Assembly: GCA_025200525.1 (NCBI GenBank)
Contig: CM045758.1
Location: 162,623,040 to 162,687,039 of the forward strand
From: Camellia lanceoleosa
Taxonomy: Eukaryota > Streptophyta > Magnoliopsida > Ericales > Theaceae
Reading direction: 5' to 3'
DNA: 64,000 bases
Position numbers and translations under genes: made by a program. Under the pieces are notes generated by a model, which did no database searches, was not told the DNA's origin, and saw nothing but the letters and a program-made list of their open reading frames with translations. Below are positions 22,833-33,293 of this stretch, piece by piece; position 1 is the first letter of the stretch; every line of letters begins with the position of its first letter.

Positions 22833-22963
22833 CTAGCTGTAAACTGCACAAAACCACATCCTCTTGATGTGGGGATCTTCACATAGATAATTTCCCCAAA
22901 CTGCAAAAATATTTGCCTCAGTTCCTCTTCTGTGACATTGGGGTCCAGGTTTCCAATAAAAAC
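22833..22963 (-). pseudogene. RBP45/RBP47-like exon, start of RRM3
   Basis: Bounded on the minus strand by TTTTGCAG and GTTCGTC. It encodes V-F-I-G-N-L-D-P-N-V-T-E-E-E-L (RNP2 region) and R-G-C-G-F-V-Q-F (RNP1), the two conserved RNA-contacting motifs of RRM3. The reading frame is clean across the exon. Confidence 0.93.
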
Positions 22964-23038
22964 CTGCAAAATAAAAACACATTAGATAAAAAAAAATGGA
23001 ACTTATGAAGCATAAATAACTCAAAGTGTTGGACTTAT

Positions 23039-23113
23039 TGTAGTGTTATTAATATCATTCTCCACTGGAATTGTCTGCACTGCCGGCGTGTAAGCTGGAG
23101 GTGGATATAAAGC
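23039..23113 (-). pseudogene. RBP45/RBP47-like exon, linker before RRM3
   Basis: Encodes L-Y-P-P-P-A-Y-T-P-A-V-Q-T-I-P and N-N-T-T, the Pro-rich linker that precedes RRM3. The acceptor TTTTTTAG is intact, but the donor reads ACTACA|ATAAGT where GTAAGT is expected, a G-to-A change at the first intron base that should prevent normal splicing. Confidence 0.85.
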
Positions 23114-24979
23114 TACTAAAAAATGTAAGATTAGTGCACATTCATCTTGATAAATCAAAGTACTAAAGAATCAACTAAAGAGTGAGAATTATGCATCTGG
23201 AAGTTCAGCTTTTTTCTTATACAAGGAATAATAATATGTAGTAAATATGTGTATATATGTATTAATACATCCAAAATATATTTGCTTTTCAAAAAAACAA
23301 TTATCCAATACATATGGAAAAAGGAAAGAAAGTTATACCGGTGCTCTCAAATTGTCGATTCTCTATTGATAGATCAAGTCATTGACCAATACAACATTAC
23401 ATCCTTGATATTATCAAAATATTAACAACAAACATCACAACATACCAAGATATCATTTGATATTGCCAACAAAACATTTACTTCTTGTACAGACTGTATT
23501 TATATTGTTTCAAACGTCTTATTATTGGTACATCAATTTTATTAGTAGGTTCAACATTTTGCTGTAGTATATGTCTCTTCTTTTAATCTCTTTAGCTTCT
23601 TTATTATTCCATCATTTGCACGTCAATATCCAAGTCGTTGCTTTGTCACTGATAATTGTACTTGTCCTTTACAGTTTTACTACCTTTAAGTTTCATCATA
23701 AATTTCACGTAGTTCTCAATATTACTTCAATTTTTTTTTCACAATAATGACAAGTCACTCAACTGTGATATATATGTGTTCAGGGAGCTCAACATATCTA
23801 TTATCCATTGACATCAATATGCAGAGCATTCTTACTGTTTTGCCAAGTTTTTAAATAAATAAGCATTTCAAAGTTAAAATCAGGAGCAGTCATGTGCATC
23901 ATCTTCCAAGCTTCATTTTTAACTTCTAGTCAAACATTCTTGTGCACATGGCGTGGACATGGCATTTTTCATAATAAAAATAAAAAGGCAAGGCATGACA
24001 CTTGAGGCATGTTAAAAAATTATGTCTTTATAAATTTATTGTAAAATCAAATATATGAATGATTTATTCAAAGGTAATAAAAAATGCAACATAACACTAA
24101 TTAAAATTAAAAGGTCATATATTTCACAACTTAAACATCAAGATATCATTCACAAAACAATTGCATTCTTAAAATGTAAAATGTGAAACCATTATAGAAC
24201 ATTGAAATACATATGTGATGTATCCATCTTAGAAATATTTTAAAACATATTTAGAGTGTACGAGTTACTTTCCCAAAAATGTAGACTATGCAGAGATTCA
24301 TCATAAAAATAGTGCACGAAAGGTTCACCAAAGTGTCCGCAAAGTGTCTTTAAAGTGTTTGATATTATTATTTAAATTTTTTTAAGACACATTGAAGAAG
24401 TGGTGGACATATTTTTATTAGTGTTCACAGTGTATCAGTGTCTGACACGAGGTCCAACATGACACGTCTCTTCCATATAAGTGTCCGTGACATGTATTTC
24501 AATTAGTCAATTCACATTCCCACTACCTGACACATTATGGTCATATATATATATATATAATACTACAAAAATAAAAAAGAAACATACGCCCAGTTTAGTC
24601 CCTAGTGGACGATGGTCCAATAGAAAAAGATTGGGCTACAGACCTAACCTTTTGGCATTAACTGCACAAAGTGGCTGCACTCATATTTGAACCCACCTCA
24701 AAGTTGATATGTTGAGTTTTAACTACTAAACCAATGGCCCATTGAAATATATTATATGCACTACCAAAAAACTTTTCAACATATATACCCAAAAAAAAAA
24801 AGCACTTTACTAGAAAGAGAAAAGAGAGCTTCGACAAGATTAAGGCTTCAAGAGGACAACATTATAAAGAAGATTACAACAATACGTAATCACAACCTCG
24901 ATTTAACAATTAATTTTCACATGCAAATGAATCAACAATTTGCAAGTTAGGTTTGGTTCTATTACAATAAGATTGAATA
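23114..24979. other. Intron of RBP45-like copy; AT-rich
   Basis: No exon or transposon end recognised in this 1.9 kb between RBP45-like exons. It holds a short (TA)n tract near 24545. Confidence 0.4.
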
Positions 24980-24988
24980 TTACCCGTA

Positions 24989-25468
24989 GTCTGCTTGCAT
25001 ATTGTCATGGAAAGCCGATGGTCTTCTTCGGTGTTGCCGACCGACACGCATTTGCCTAGTTGAGCAATAGACACCATTCATTTCGGACATAGCACGGTTT
25101 CTTTCCATTTCATCAACCAAATTTAACAAAACCATATCCCTTGAGCGCCCAAGATTTGGGTCGATCCACGACCTTGGCACCTCTAACTGATGGATATTGA
25201 GTTCGAAAGGTCTCTTGCAACAAGTAATCTGTAACATCAGGTGCTAAATCCCCCACAAAGATAGAGTGCTCCGGCCCAGCATCAGGGTGTCTTTCTCCAA
25301 TCCCAAAGGAAGCCCAATTTAACCTAAAAGTTTGCTCGCCTCGAGCATTTGTGTCCCATTGTATGTCGCAAAACCCTTTCATTCTTTGCATGTGAATTGA
25401 ACTCCACAAATCCATAACCCTCTGGCTGACTAGTGATCTTGTTACGTATTACCTTTATCGAAACCACC
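24989..25468 (-). pseudogene. RBP45/RBP47-like segment, RRM1 end through RRM2
   Basis: The minus strand, in several frames, encodes I-K-V-I-R-N-K and E-G-Y-G-F-V-E-F (RRM1, RNP1), F-R-L-N-W-A-S-F-G (linker), H-S-I-F-V-G-D-L-A-P-D-V-T (RRM2, RNP2), and M-E-R-N-R-A-M-S-E-M-N-G-V-Y-C-S-T-R (RRM2 end). At least three frame changes occur (near 25390, 25150 and 25035). It ends with a GTAATA donor at about 24988. The first exon, with the start codon, was not found, so the copy is 5'-truncated. Confidence 0.9.
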
Positions 25469-25587
25469 TGCATAGAGGACAGTGATCCATTTAATCTAAC
25501 TGCTATATGCATTAGCGAAAATCATTTCTTTCAACTTGTTCCAGAGTGAACGTGTGTAAAGATCAGCTCACTAGAAATATAGGTTGC

Positions 25588-25846
25588 GTTTGGTAGAGCT
25601 TTAGAATTATGATTTGAAAATAGAGTTGTATTTTGAGTTTGTGAGTTTTGGAATTATGATTTGAGTGTAGAAAATTTATTTGGTTGTGAGTTTTTAAAAG
25701 AGTTTGAATTGAGTGATGTGACATATAATGTTGAAAAGTGGGTGTTTTGAAAAGTAAGTGTGCAATTAATTTTCTAAAACTATAACCAAACAACACACTC
25801 AAACTAAGGGATAGAATTAAACTTTAAAAACTCTACCAAACACTGT
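25588..25846 (+). mobile_element. MITE with GTTTGGTAGAG ends
   Basis: Imperfect terminal inverted repeats GTTTGGTAGAGCTTT and AAAAACTCTACCAAAC enclose about 255 bp of non-coding AT-rich DNA. A diverged relative lies inverted at 14190-14487. It sits upstream of the RBP45-like copy inside CACTA-1. The target duplication is not clear, so the superfamily is undecided. Confidence 0.8.
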
Positions 25847-26469
25847 GCACCGAAGGTTCCATGCCTAAAATTAGCAGAGATAGAGGTGGATAACATGTGC
25901 CACTGTAAACAGGTGGCCATTAAAGAAAGCCCTATCCATCATAATTGATGTCCAAAGTAGTAAATTGAACACCATATCTTCGCCCTGGCGTCTTTTTCCC
26001 CAAAAAGAAATCCAATGCTAACAGAAACCCATTGAAAATAAGTTTCCAATTGTGACAGTTACATTAAAATCTATGTGTGCACACAAAAAGCAAGGTCCAA
26101 AGCAATTTGAATAAACTATGTTTGGGCTAGCATAGTACCATCTAGGTTGATTAACCTTAATATATTTTCTGCAGTCCTTAAACTTTTACTTGGAAGTTTT
26201 GTTCTTGTAATGGTTAAGTATTCATTTCTCACGATGGAAAAGCTTATAGTTAAAAATTCAAACTTTGAGAAGTGAAATTCAGTGTCTAATCTTTTCCTGA
26301 AAATATGCTTCTATCGAAATTTGAAATCGAACAAATATAAAAAACTTAGAAAAATAGACAAAAGTGTCTTCATTTCCTCCCAGTCTACAAATATTTTACA
26401 CAGGTCCTTGAGATTAATTATTTCAAATTAAATAGAATAAGCAAAAAGGGGTAAATCATAATCTATTAA
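25847..26469. other. Unassigned CACTA-1 internal sequence
   Basis: Nothing recognised. Confidence 0.3.
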
Positions 26470-26760
26470 TCAGATAGGGAAGAGAAACTCCTCTTGCATC
26501 GTCAGAATGAATCTGTCTATGCTAGAAAGAAACCATCCACTCCACACCCTCCACCTATCAAGATTGTATCCAATATTTACCGAAGTATCAGCTGCCATAT
26601 TAGCTTCTTGTAGGCAAATAATATACCCTGGCCAGTGTCCATGACATGTAATCCAAGACGAAAACATGCAAGCTAGCATATCAAACATACGGATCTCCTA
26701 GAGAGCAAGAGATTTATTCATATTTTTCTAAAATCATAAAGCTCCTTAGGGTAGATGTCA
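26470..26760 (-). pseudogene. Possible RNase H-like (RVT_3) fragment
   Basis: The minus-strand frame contains L-Q-E-A-N-M-A-A-D-T-S-V-N-I-G, which resembles the R-E-A-N-x-A-A-D-x-L-A-N-x-G signature of plant RNase H-like domains, after a Cys/His-containing stretch. Only this short motif supports the call. Confidence 0.45.
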
Positions 26761-28144
26761 TACATCCCATTGAGAGAATTCATGGGTTCCTAAGAGTCTC
26801 CTAAAATTATTCAGAGCTTGCCACCTAGACATAAGGTCCCTTAGAGACCACGCCTCATGCCTCATGCCTCATGCCAAGGAAGCACATGAACTTTTAACGG
26901 TCCTCTACAACGCATGCTAGACTACTTCCCTCCAACACCACCTGACATGTTTTACCAATACCATCAGAATTTGATCAACTGACAAATTAAAACTCCAATG
27001 AAGACCTTGAATGTGGTAAGCGATTCCAAACATATGTCTTCCATGCCATTCTCTTAATAAAACCTGAAGTTTCTTTACCATTGCCAATTTGTTTCTGACA
27101 TCCTAAACCATTACACAAATTGAACCTTAGACTTATTTTCAGTTTCAATTATTCACTATGAAAAACAAGCATGCCTTTATAGCACACCTGGTCCAACAGC
27201 CAAAAATCCACTCCATACATTTCCCCAAAAGTTTAAAAGAACCAAAGATTGTTTGTTAACTGTCACGCATATTCCTAAATATATATTATTGAAAATTATA
27301 AAGCCTTCATCTCAATTCTAGAATATCCAAACAATCTGTTTGTAGTCTTTATTCGGGAAACTCTATCCAAGAAGTTTAAGCCTGCAAGCCCTGCCCTATG
27401 CTGAAGTTAAGAATGACCCATGGGCATGGAATGACCATTGCTGTATTGTTATACTATTTAGTGTTATTCTTTTTCATCCTCAACATATGTAAGCAAGTAT
27501 TGTAACATAAGTGCTCCAAGAGACTGGCTGATAGCAACGGTATGAAGTTCTATAAAAACTGTTTTAATTAGCTCAGAAAAAACTAGGGGCAAAAGAAAAC
27601 AAATTGAACACTCAAATGTTCTACTCTTTCAGTTTTTAGAAGAAAAAAAATTAGAAAGATTGAGACTTCGATGAGACTATTCAGAGGAAGGAGAGGAGGA
27701 AGCAACGTACCAAGTAAATAGCCTTCTTCGATGAGACGATAGAGAGAGATTGAGACTGAGCTCCTTCATATTTGCTCCATTAGAACTTCTGTGCATTTTG
27801 ATAAAACCCTTGGAAGCCAAAGAGCTAGGGTTGTGTAATCCGATATATATATTTATTTATAAATATATTTTTTGGGGCTTTCATATTTCAATTGTATAAG
27901 AAAAAGGGGTTTTCTTCAATCCATGTCAATCAAATTAATTACAGGAGGCAAAAACTACAGGTTTAGCAAATTCAAGGTGAAGAAACTCTTGAGAGGCAAA
28001 GATCTGAAAAGTTGAAAATTATAGTTAGGGTTTGAAATTGGGGGAACGAGAGCGAGAGAGAGAGCGTGTTTACCTGATGCAAGACGTCTGAAATCGAGAG
28101 GATTAGCAATGGTAGAGTGTAGGCGGCTCCACGCACTGCTACCT
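26761..28144. other. Unassigned CACTA-1 internal sequence
   Basis: A triple CCTCATGC octamer repeat lies at about 26861. No exon was recognised. Purine-rich GAGAGA stretches occur at 27720-27760 and 28045-28065. Confidence 0.3.
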
Positions 28145-28215
28145 GGTTTGGTCAGTTCGCCGCCGACCTCAGTTCGCCGACCTCTGCCTTGGTCAGTTCG
28201 CCGCCGACCTCACGG
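28145..28215. repeat. Tandem TTGGTCAGTTCGCCGCCGACCTC duplication
   Basis: The block TTGGTCAGTTCGCCGCCGACC appears at 28148 and again at about 28190, with a related GTTCGCCGACCTCTGCC between. GC-rich; possibly the 5' region of a captured gene, but no product is recognised. Confidence 0.65.
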
Positions 28216-28439
28216 TGGGGAAATAGGGCGACGCCACCACGGCGTGAGACATTTTTGGTGGTGGTTTTTTTGAATGGTGGTCTAGGGTTTGTGCTTGTGT
28301 GAATAATAGAGAGAAACAGAAACAGATGGAGAGTGAGAAAAACAGATGAGAGAGGAGAAAATGAAAATGCGTGAGCTAACAGATTGCTAAAGATAAAAAA
28401 TTTCATTTCCCGCCCTATGTTTTAAATTTTCCTTACAAA

Positions 28440-28841
28440 TTTTTGGCGATCAAAATATCAAATTAGTCGCAGGAAAGGTACCCTTCGCCGACAATTTTTT
28501 TTACTTGTCAAATCTCAATCAACGACGACTAAAATATTAATCGCTAAAAGTGCTAATTTGACGACTAATTTTTTTAGTTGCTGAAAATAAGTTTTTGGCG
28601 ACTAAATTTTTGGTCGCCAAAAAAAATGTCACATTCCGCGACCAAATTTGTAGTTGGTAGCCCAAAAGCATACCACTTTCTGCGACCAACTCTTTTTTTG
28701 GTCGCCAAAATATAACATTCTGCGACCAATAATATTTGGTCACCAAAAATAATGATCATTCGCGACTAATTAATATTTGGTCGGCAAATGTCATTTTTTT
28801 GCGACCAAATTTTTTTTGGTCGGCAAAAGTGGTTGGCAAAT
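28440..28841. repeat. CACTA-1 right subterminal repeats
   Basis: Repeated GCGAC(C/T)AA and GGTCG(C/G)C(A/C)AA words in both orientations up to the terminal repeat, mirroring 18618-19145. Confidence 0.88.
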
Positions 28842-28862
28842 GTGTGAATTCTTGTAGTGTAT

Positions 28863-29235
28863 TAACAACTTGGTATGCACTATTTTGTACTTTTTATTTA
28901 TTAAACTTCATAAATTCATAGTTTTTTTTTGTACATATATATATATATATATTTGGAGAAATTTATATATTTGAAACATAGTTAACAAGATCTTTCAAAT
29001 AAAATCTCCCTGGAATGTGTAATTTTATAAAATAAAAACAAATAAATAAGTTTGACAGTGTGAATATTCACATCATGAAACATTCACACTGTTAATATAA
29101 CATTAATAATTCTTCATCTTATTATTAAGAGTATTTTGGTAATTATCTCACTCATAAGATCTATCAGAATATAAGAAAATAATTTAGAATAAGTAGAATA
29201 TAAAATAGGTAAAGAGAGATTTATAAATAAATGTC
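28863..29235. repeat. Host tandem repeat, copy A, right half
   Basis: Continuation of the copy begun at 18429. It contains the palindrome at 29055-29092 and then TTATTATTAAGAGTATTTTGGTAA, which matches 41713-41837 (copy B). Confidence 0.8.
29055..29092. repeat. Hairpin-forming palindrome
   Basis: Perfect 11-bp arms ACAGTGTGAAT (29055-29065) and ATTCACACTGT (29082-29092) with a 16-base loop. The equivalent palindrome in copy B was split by the Tat-type element: arms at 29453-29463 and 39172-39182. Confidence 0.9.
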
Positions 29236-29469
29236 CACCTTTTTTTTAGAGGGATTTATTATGAAATCATTTTTCAAGTACTTGTATTCCAATTAGTCTA
29301 TTATATATTCTTGCATTTCAATAAGTCCTATTATTTGAACATTTGATTCACCAGATCCTAATTCTCATATTTAAAATATTTTATGAACAATTTTACCCTT
29401 ACAAATATTTTTTGAATGCTTTGCAATTTAATGTTGTGGATATTTATATTTAACAGTGTAAATATTTAC
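29236..29469. repeat. Host tandem repeat, copy B, left part
   Basis: Matches copy A left half (18429-18599) and extends to the first arm of the palindrome. It is interrupted at 29470 by the Tat-type LTR; 29465-29469 (TTTAC) pairs with 39157-39161 (TTCAC) as a decayed 5-bp target duplication. Confidence 0.8.
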
Positions 29470-30218
29470 TGTACGGAGAGTAAATATTCCGGCGAAGCCC
29501 GTACTCCTTTCTACCAAGCTCCTTGTCTATCCAATCGTCCTGCGAACACAACGGCGGTGAGCTACCCGGCGGTGTGTGGCCTGAAAACCTGTCCGACAGT
29601 CAAGTTAGCACACACTCAGGGATAGAGAGAGAGAGGAGAGAGTTCAGTGTTTAGTGCATCTCACCAAATGATCATCCGTCCTAGCATGGGGGGCGCAGAC
29701 ACGCTTATATACCTTCTGCGCCCCAAATCTACTCCCATTAGTCTCTCGATACGTGGTGCTGCTATCCCATCTGTCAGCACAAATCTAGCAATCACCACCT
29801 AACCAAACTGTCAGGATATCTTGGCGGAGCCCGGCAGACCGGCGGAATCACTTTGGCCTCACACGACCGTACTGCGCCGCATGCCCGAATGCTCACTAGA
29901 CGAGCTCCATACCGACTGAGCTTAGTTGCATTCTGACAGAGCCGAGCTCGAAATAGGTCACGCGGGTGAAACAAAGGCCTTCCTGCCGGGCTAAAGGTGC
30001 GAGCCTTCCTGCCAAGCTAAAGACGCGAGCCTTCCTGCCGAGCAACGCAAGTAGCACGATTCCCACCTGTGCAAGTTCAAGTAGCTCGGTCTTGGGCTTT
30101 AGCCGAGCAGCCCCCGTCTTCGGGCAAGCCCATAGCTATCCTGGCCCAAACGTGCTAGGTCTTCAACTTGCCCGGCCCTTTCTATGGCCCATTTCCAGCT
30201 CATAAAACCTCCCTCTCA
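29470..30218 (-). repeat. 3' LTR of Tat-type element
   Basis: 749 bp; plus-strand start TGTACGG and end CTCTCA. It aligns end to end with 38408-39156 with scattered substitutions. Confidence 0.93.
29690..29724 (-). promoter_or_regulatory. TATA box inside inverted repeat (3' LTR)
   Basis: Perfect arms GGGGCGCAGA (29690-29699) and TCTGCGCCCC (29715-29724) flank TATATAAG read on the minus strand (29703-29710). The same arrangement is in the other LTR. Confidence 0.75.
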
Positions 30219-30489
30219 ATTGCCCCTTAATTCCGTCCACAAAAGCGTGACTGGGATTACATGATTCGACCGAGGTAGACCCTTCCTCAATCTGTTGTTT
30301 GCAAGACGTCAACCGTACTAATTCCAGTGCTCGGTTCCTCAATTTGCTCAGCTGACGTCTCATCTCGCCTTCCTGTCTCTTCAACTCTGACGCCGCCATT
30401 AATTGGGACACGCGTCGCTCGTTTATTGGCCTCGAGCAGCCAACCATCACGTTCCTTCACATTCAAAATTTTTGGCGGTCTTTCACTTT

Positions 30490-31687
30490 TATTTATACGT
30501 CACTTCCCCTTCACTTTTCGTTCTTACTGACTCTCCTTCATTCTTGTCAATCCAGAGCTCCAATGCCCTTAGCAACTCCCACTCTTACCCCTCTTCTGCG
30601 TTCGCGCCTGAAGGATTTGCATTCGCCTCTACTGGTAAGCTCTTCGAATCTTTTTGTAGTCGTTTCATTTGATATTTCTTGTTTTAGGGCACTAAAACCA
30701 TAGATTTTAGGGTATAGCTTCCCAAAACCCTCCCCTGCCCCTTGTTCTCCTTGCTGTTCTTCAACTTCACTGATGAACATCTGAAGATCTGGAGCGGACC
30801 GGGCTCCAGGTCTTCTTTTGATCCCAAAAAACGTTAAGACCGAGCAAATTACAAGTTTGCCAAAACCTTACTAGAAACCGAGGTAGGCAGAGGAATTGGC
30901 CGCTCGACTGGGCTAACATCTTGTCCATTTGAGTGACCGAGCTCCTTGGCTTGCCTTAGGCTAAATCCTCGGTAAAGTCTATGACCAGGGTAAGAACTTT
31001 GCACATTTTGCCAAATTTTTTTTCAAGTGTTTGCTCGGTTTTCTTTCTAATCAAACCACCCTGCAGGCTATTTAGAAACAACACTTGGTCATGGAGTGCA
31101 TTCACTGACTCCGGCAGAAGGCCACCGATTTTGCCAACCAGGTGGAACACCTTCAAACCGAGCTCGGTCGGTCCAAAGCTTCGCTGGAGATTGCAAACTC
31201 TGACAATTCTAGGTTGCTCGGCCAACTTGGAATAGCCGAGAAAGAAAGGGACGCGCTCCGGGCCGAGCTGGAGAATTTGAAAGAATCAAATAAGAAGGAG
31301 CTGGAGGACGCCAACAACGCCGGTTTCAAGGAAGCCGAGGAGAGCTACACCAAGCAAGTCCATGCCACCCAAGACATCTTTTTCAAGGCGAGATGGAAGG
31401 CTGCTTGTGAACAGCTCGGTCAAGGACTTGGGACCGACGTGTTCGCCTCTCCCCTAGTTGCCTTCTTGCCGACGTGCCTTGTGCCATATGCCAACGACGT
31501 TTTCAGCGCGTTGTAGGCTGAGGCCGAGGAAGAAGAGATAGAGGATGCCGAGGAAAATGCCGAGGGTGACAATTGCCCAAAGCAGCCCGGCCAGAAGCAG
31601 ACCGGTATCCAGGAGACCACAACCACGGTTAACCTGGAAGCGACCGCAACCGAGGATGAATTCACAAACCTTTCCCCCTTAGTCTAG
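30490..31687 (+). pseudogene. Antisense coiled-coil ORF of Tat-type element
   Basis: On the strand opposite gag-pol, between integrase and 3' LTR. A TATA-like ATTTATA near 30490 precedes a possible first exon (ATG near 30562, donor GTAAGC near 30634). An acceptor CCTGCAG lies at about 31066, and a coding stretch to 31687 is broken by TGA near 31106 and TAG at 31514. The protein is heptad-rich (L-Q-T-E-L-G-R-S, A-E-K-E-R-D-A-L-R-A-E-L-E), hence coiled coil, with an acidic tail. Tat elements such as Grande and Retand are known to carry antisense ORFs here. Function unknown. Confidence 0.7.
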
Positions 31688-31909
31688 TTTTCTTTGTCTT
31701 CTTTTCGTTTACAAATGTAACTGAGCTACTGCCCCACCTTTTGTAATTGGTTTTCACATCAATGAAAAAGTTCAATTTTCATCAAGTGTTTGCACAGTCT
31801 TCAAGCTAAATAACTTCAGCCGGACAAAATACTTCGGCAAAACAAACCATCTTGTTTAACTTATTTAACCAGAAAAGATATCTCAGTTTGAATCATAAAG
31901 TTGAGTAAA

Positions 31910-32243
31910 TCATCAACTCAATTAACCGGAGTGAAACATCTCGGTTGAAGTTCAAAGAAGTTGAGTAAATCATCAACTTAGTCAACCGGAATAAAACATC
32001 TTGGTTGAAAACCTCAAAGTTGAGCAAATCATCAACTTAGTCAACCGGAACAAAACATCTCGGTTAAAAACCTCAAAGTTGAACAAATCACCAACTTGTT
32101 TTACCGGAGTAAACATCTCGGTTTAAATATCAAAGTTGAACAAATCACCAACTTGTTTGACCGGATTAAACATCTCGGTTTAAATCTCAAAGTTGAACAA
32201 ATCACCAACTTGTTTGACCGGAGTAAACATCTCGGTTGGAATC
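31910..32243. repeat. Minisatellite, about six 57-60-bp units
   Basis: Each unit has GTTGA(G/A)(T/C)AAATCA(T/C)CAACTT, then ACCGGA, then AAACATCTCGGTT. Units differ by a few bases and by 1-3 bp in length. It lies between the antisense ORF and integrase of the Tat-type element. Confidence 0.92.
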
Positions 32244-32427
32244 TTACAATAAGCAATGAAAACACGCAGAATGCTAAAGCAAAGACAAGACACTTCTATA
32301 TATTGACAAAAAGAATATTATATTCTGAAGTGTGAGGCAAAAAATTCCTTTGCACAAAAAGAACAAAAACTATGAAAAACTAAAAATAGTATAGTTTGAG
32401 GTTGGCCACATTCCATGGCCGGGGTAT

Positions 32428-33230
32428 TCATCTGCCTTTTAAATCCTCCAAATGGTATGCCCCCTTGCCCACCAGACCGGTTATCTTGTAAGGTCCTTCC
32501 CAGTTTGCCTCTAATATGCCTTCACCTGGCACCAGGGTGTTGCCCATGACCTTCCTTAAAACCCAGTCGCTTACTTTGAACGGTCTGGGGTGCATCGTCT
32601 TGTTGTATTTTCTTGAAAGCTCTTGTTGGTAGGCGGCTACATGGATGAGAGCCTTTTCCCGGCGTTCTTCCACTAGGTCCAATTCTAAGGCGATCGCTTT
32701 AGAGTTCAGCGCAGGCTTAAAACTTTCACTGCGGAAGGTGGGCATACCAACTTCCAACGGGATGACCGCCTTCATGCCATATGACAAGGCAAAAGGAGTT
32801 TCCCCGGTAGATCGCCGCGGGGTCGTTCGGTATGCCCAAAGGACACTTGGGAGTTCCTCGGCCCATTTGCCTTTGGCTTTCTCAAGTCTTTTCTTCAACC
32901 CATCGAGAATGGTCTTGTTTAATGCTTCGGGTTGGTCGTTAGACTGCGGGTAGGCCGGGGTAAAGTTGTAAAATTCAATCTTCAAGTCTTCACAAAATCC
33001 TCTGAATAAGCGATCGTCAAATTGGGTGCCGTTATCAGAGATCAGAATCTTGGGGACGCTAAACCGCGTTACCACGTTCTGCTAGACAAACCGTTTTACA
33101 TCCTTCTTCTTGATCGTTGCCAAAGGCTCAGCTTCAACCCATTTGGTGAAGTAGTCTGTAGTCGCGATAAAGAACTTCCGGTTGCCTGGTGCCATTGGGA
33201 GTGGTCCCACTATATCTAGCCCCCACATCG
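32428..33230 (-). pseudogene. Tat-type integrase core and C-terminal region
   Basis: The minus strand gives T-D-Y-F-T-K-W-V-E-A (first Asp, near 33160), I-S-D-N-G-T-Q-F (second Asp) and Y-P-Q-S-N-D-Q-P-E-A-L-N-K (Glu), then W-A-Y-R-T-T and P-L-E-V-G-M-P. The final part has W-V-L-R-K-V and L-E-A-N-W-E-G-P-Y-K-I, the usual C-terminal sequence. The Gly of S-N-G-Q is Asp. A TAG just before 33075 splits the domain. It would insert the element's DNA into the genome. Confidence 0.92.
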
Positions 33231-33293
33231 CAAAGGGCCAAGGGTTGGTGAGGGGAAGAATTTGGCCGGTTGGTGAATTTGGTGGTCAAACTT

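Larger units (their letters stand above)
18600..28859. mobile_element. CACTA-1, non-autonomous, carrying gene fragments
   Basis: Perfect 18-bp terminal inverted repeats CACTACAAGAATTCACAC (18600-18617) and its complement (28842-28859), flanked by a 3-bp TAT duplication (18597-18599 and 28860-28862). Subterminal blocks at both ends are packed with GGTCGCCAA / TTGGCGACC-type words, the usual CACTA layout. At 10.3 kb it lacks a recognisable TNP2-type transposase. It carries minus-strand exons of an RBP45-like gene, RNase H-like remnants, and a small LTR element and a MITE that landed inside it. Confidence 0.93.

Noticed and set aside
28152..28406. Minus-strand frame with a signal-peptide-like hydrophobic start
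   Set aside because: The hydrophobic stretch comes from a TTTTC-rich tract and the rest from a local duplication; no family or splice context supports a gene.
18600..28859. Search for a TNP2-type transposase in CACTA-1
   Set aside because: No open stretch of the needed size or with DDE/TNP2-type motifs was found on either strand; likewise for CACTA-2.
31910..32243. CRISPR-like regular array
   Set aside because: Units are contiguous diverged repeats with no unique spacers, in a plant retrotransposon.
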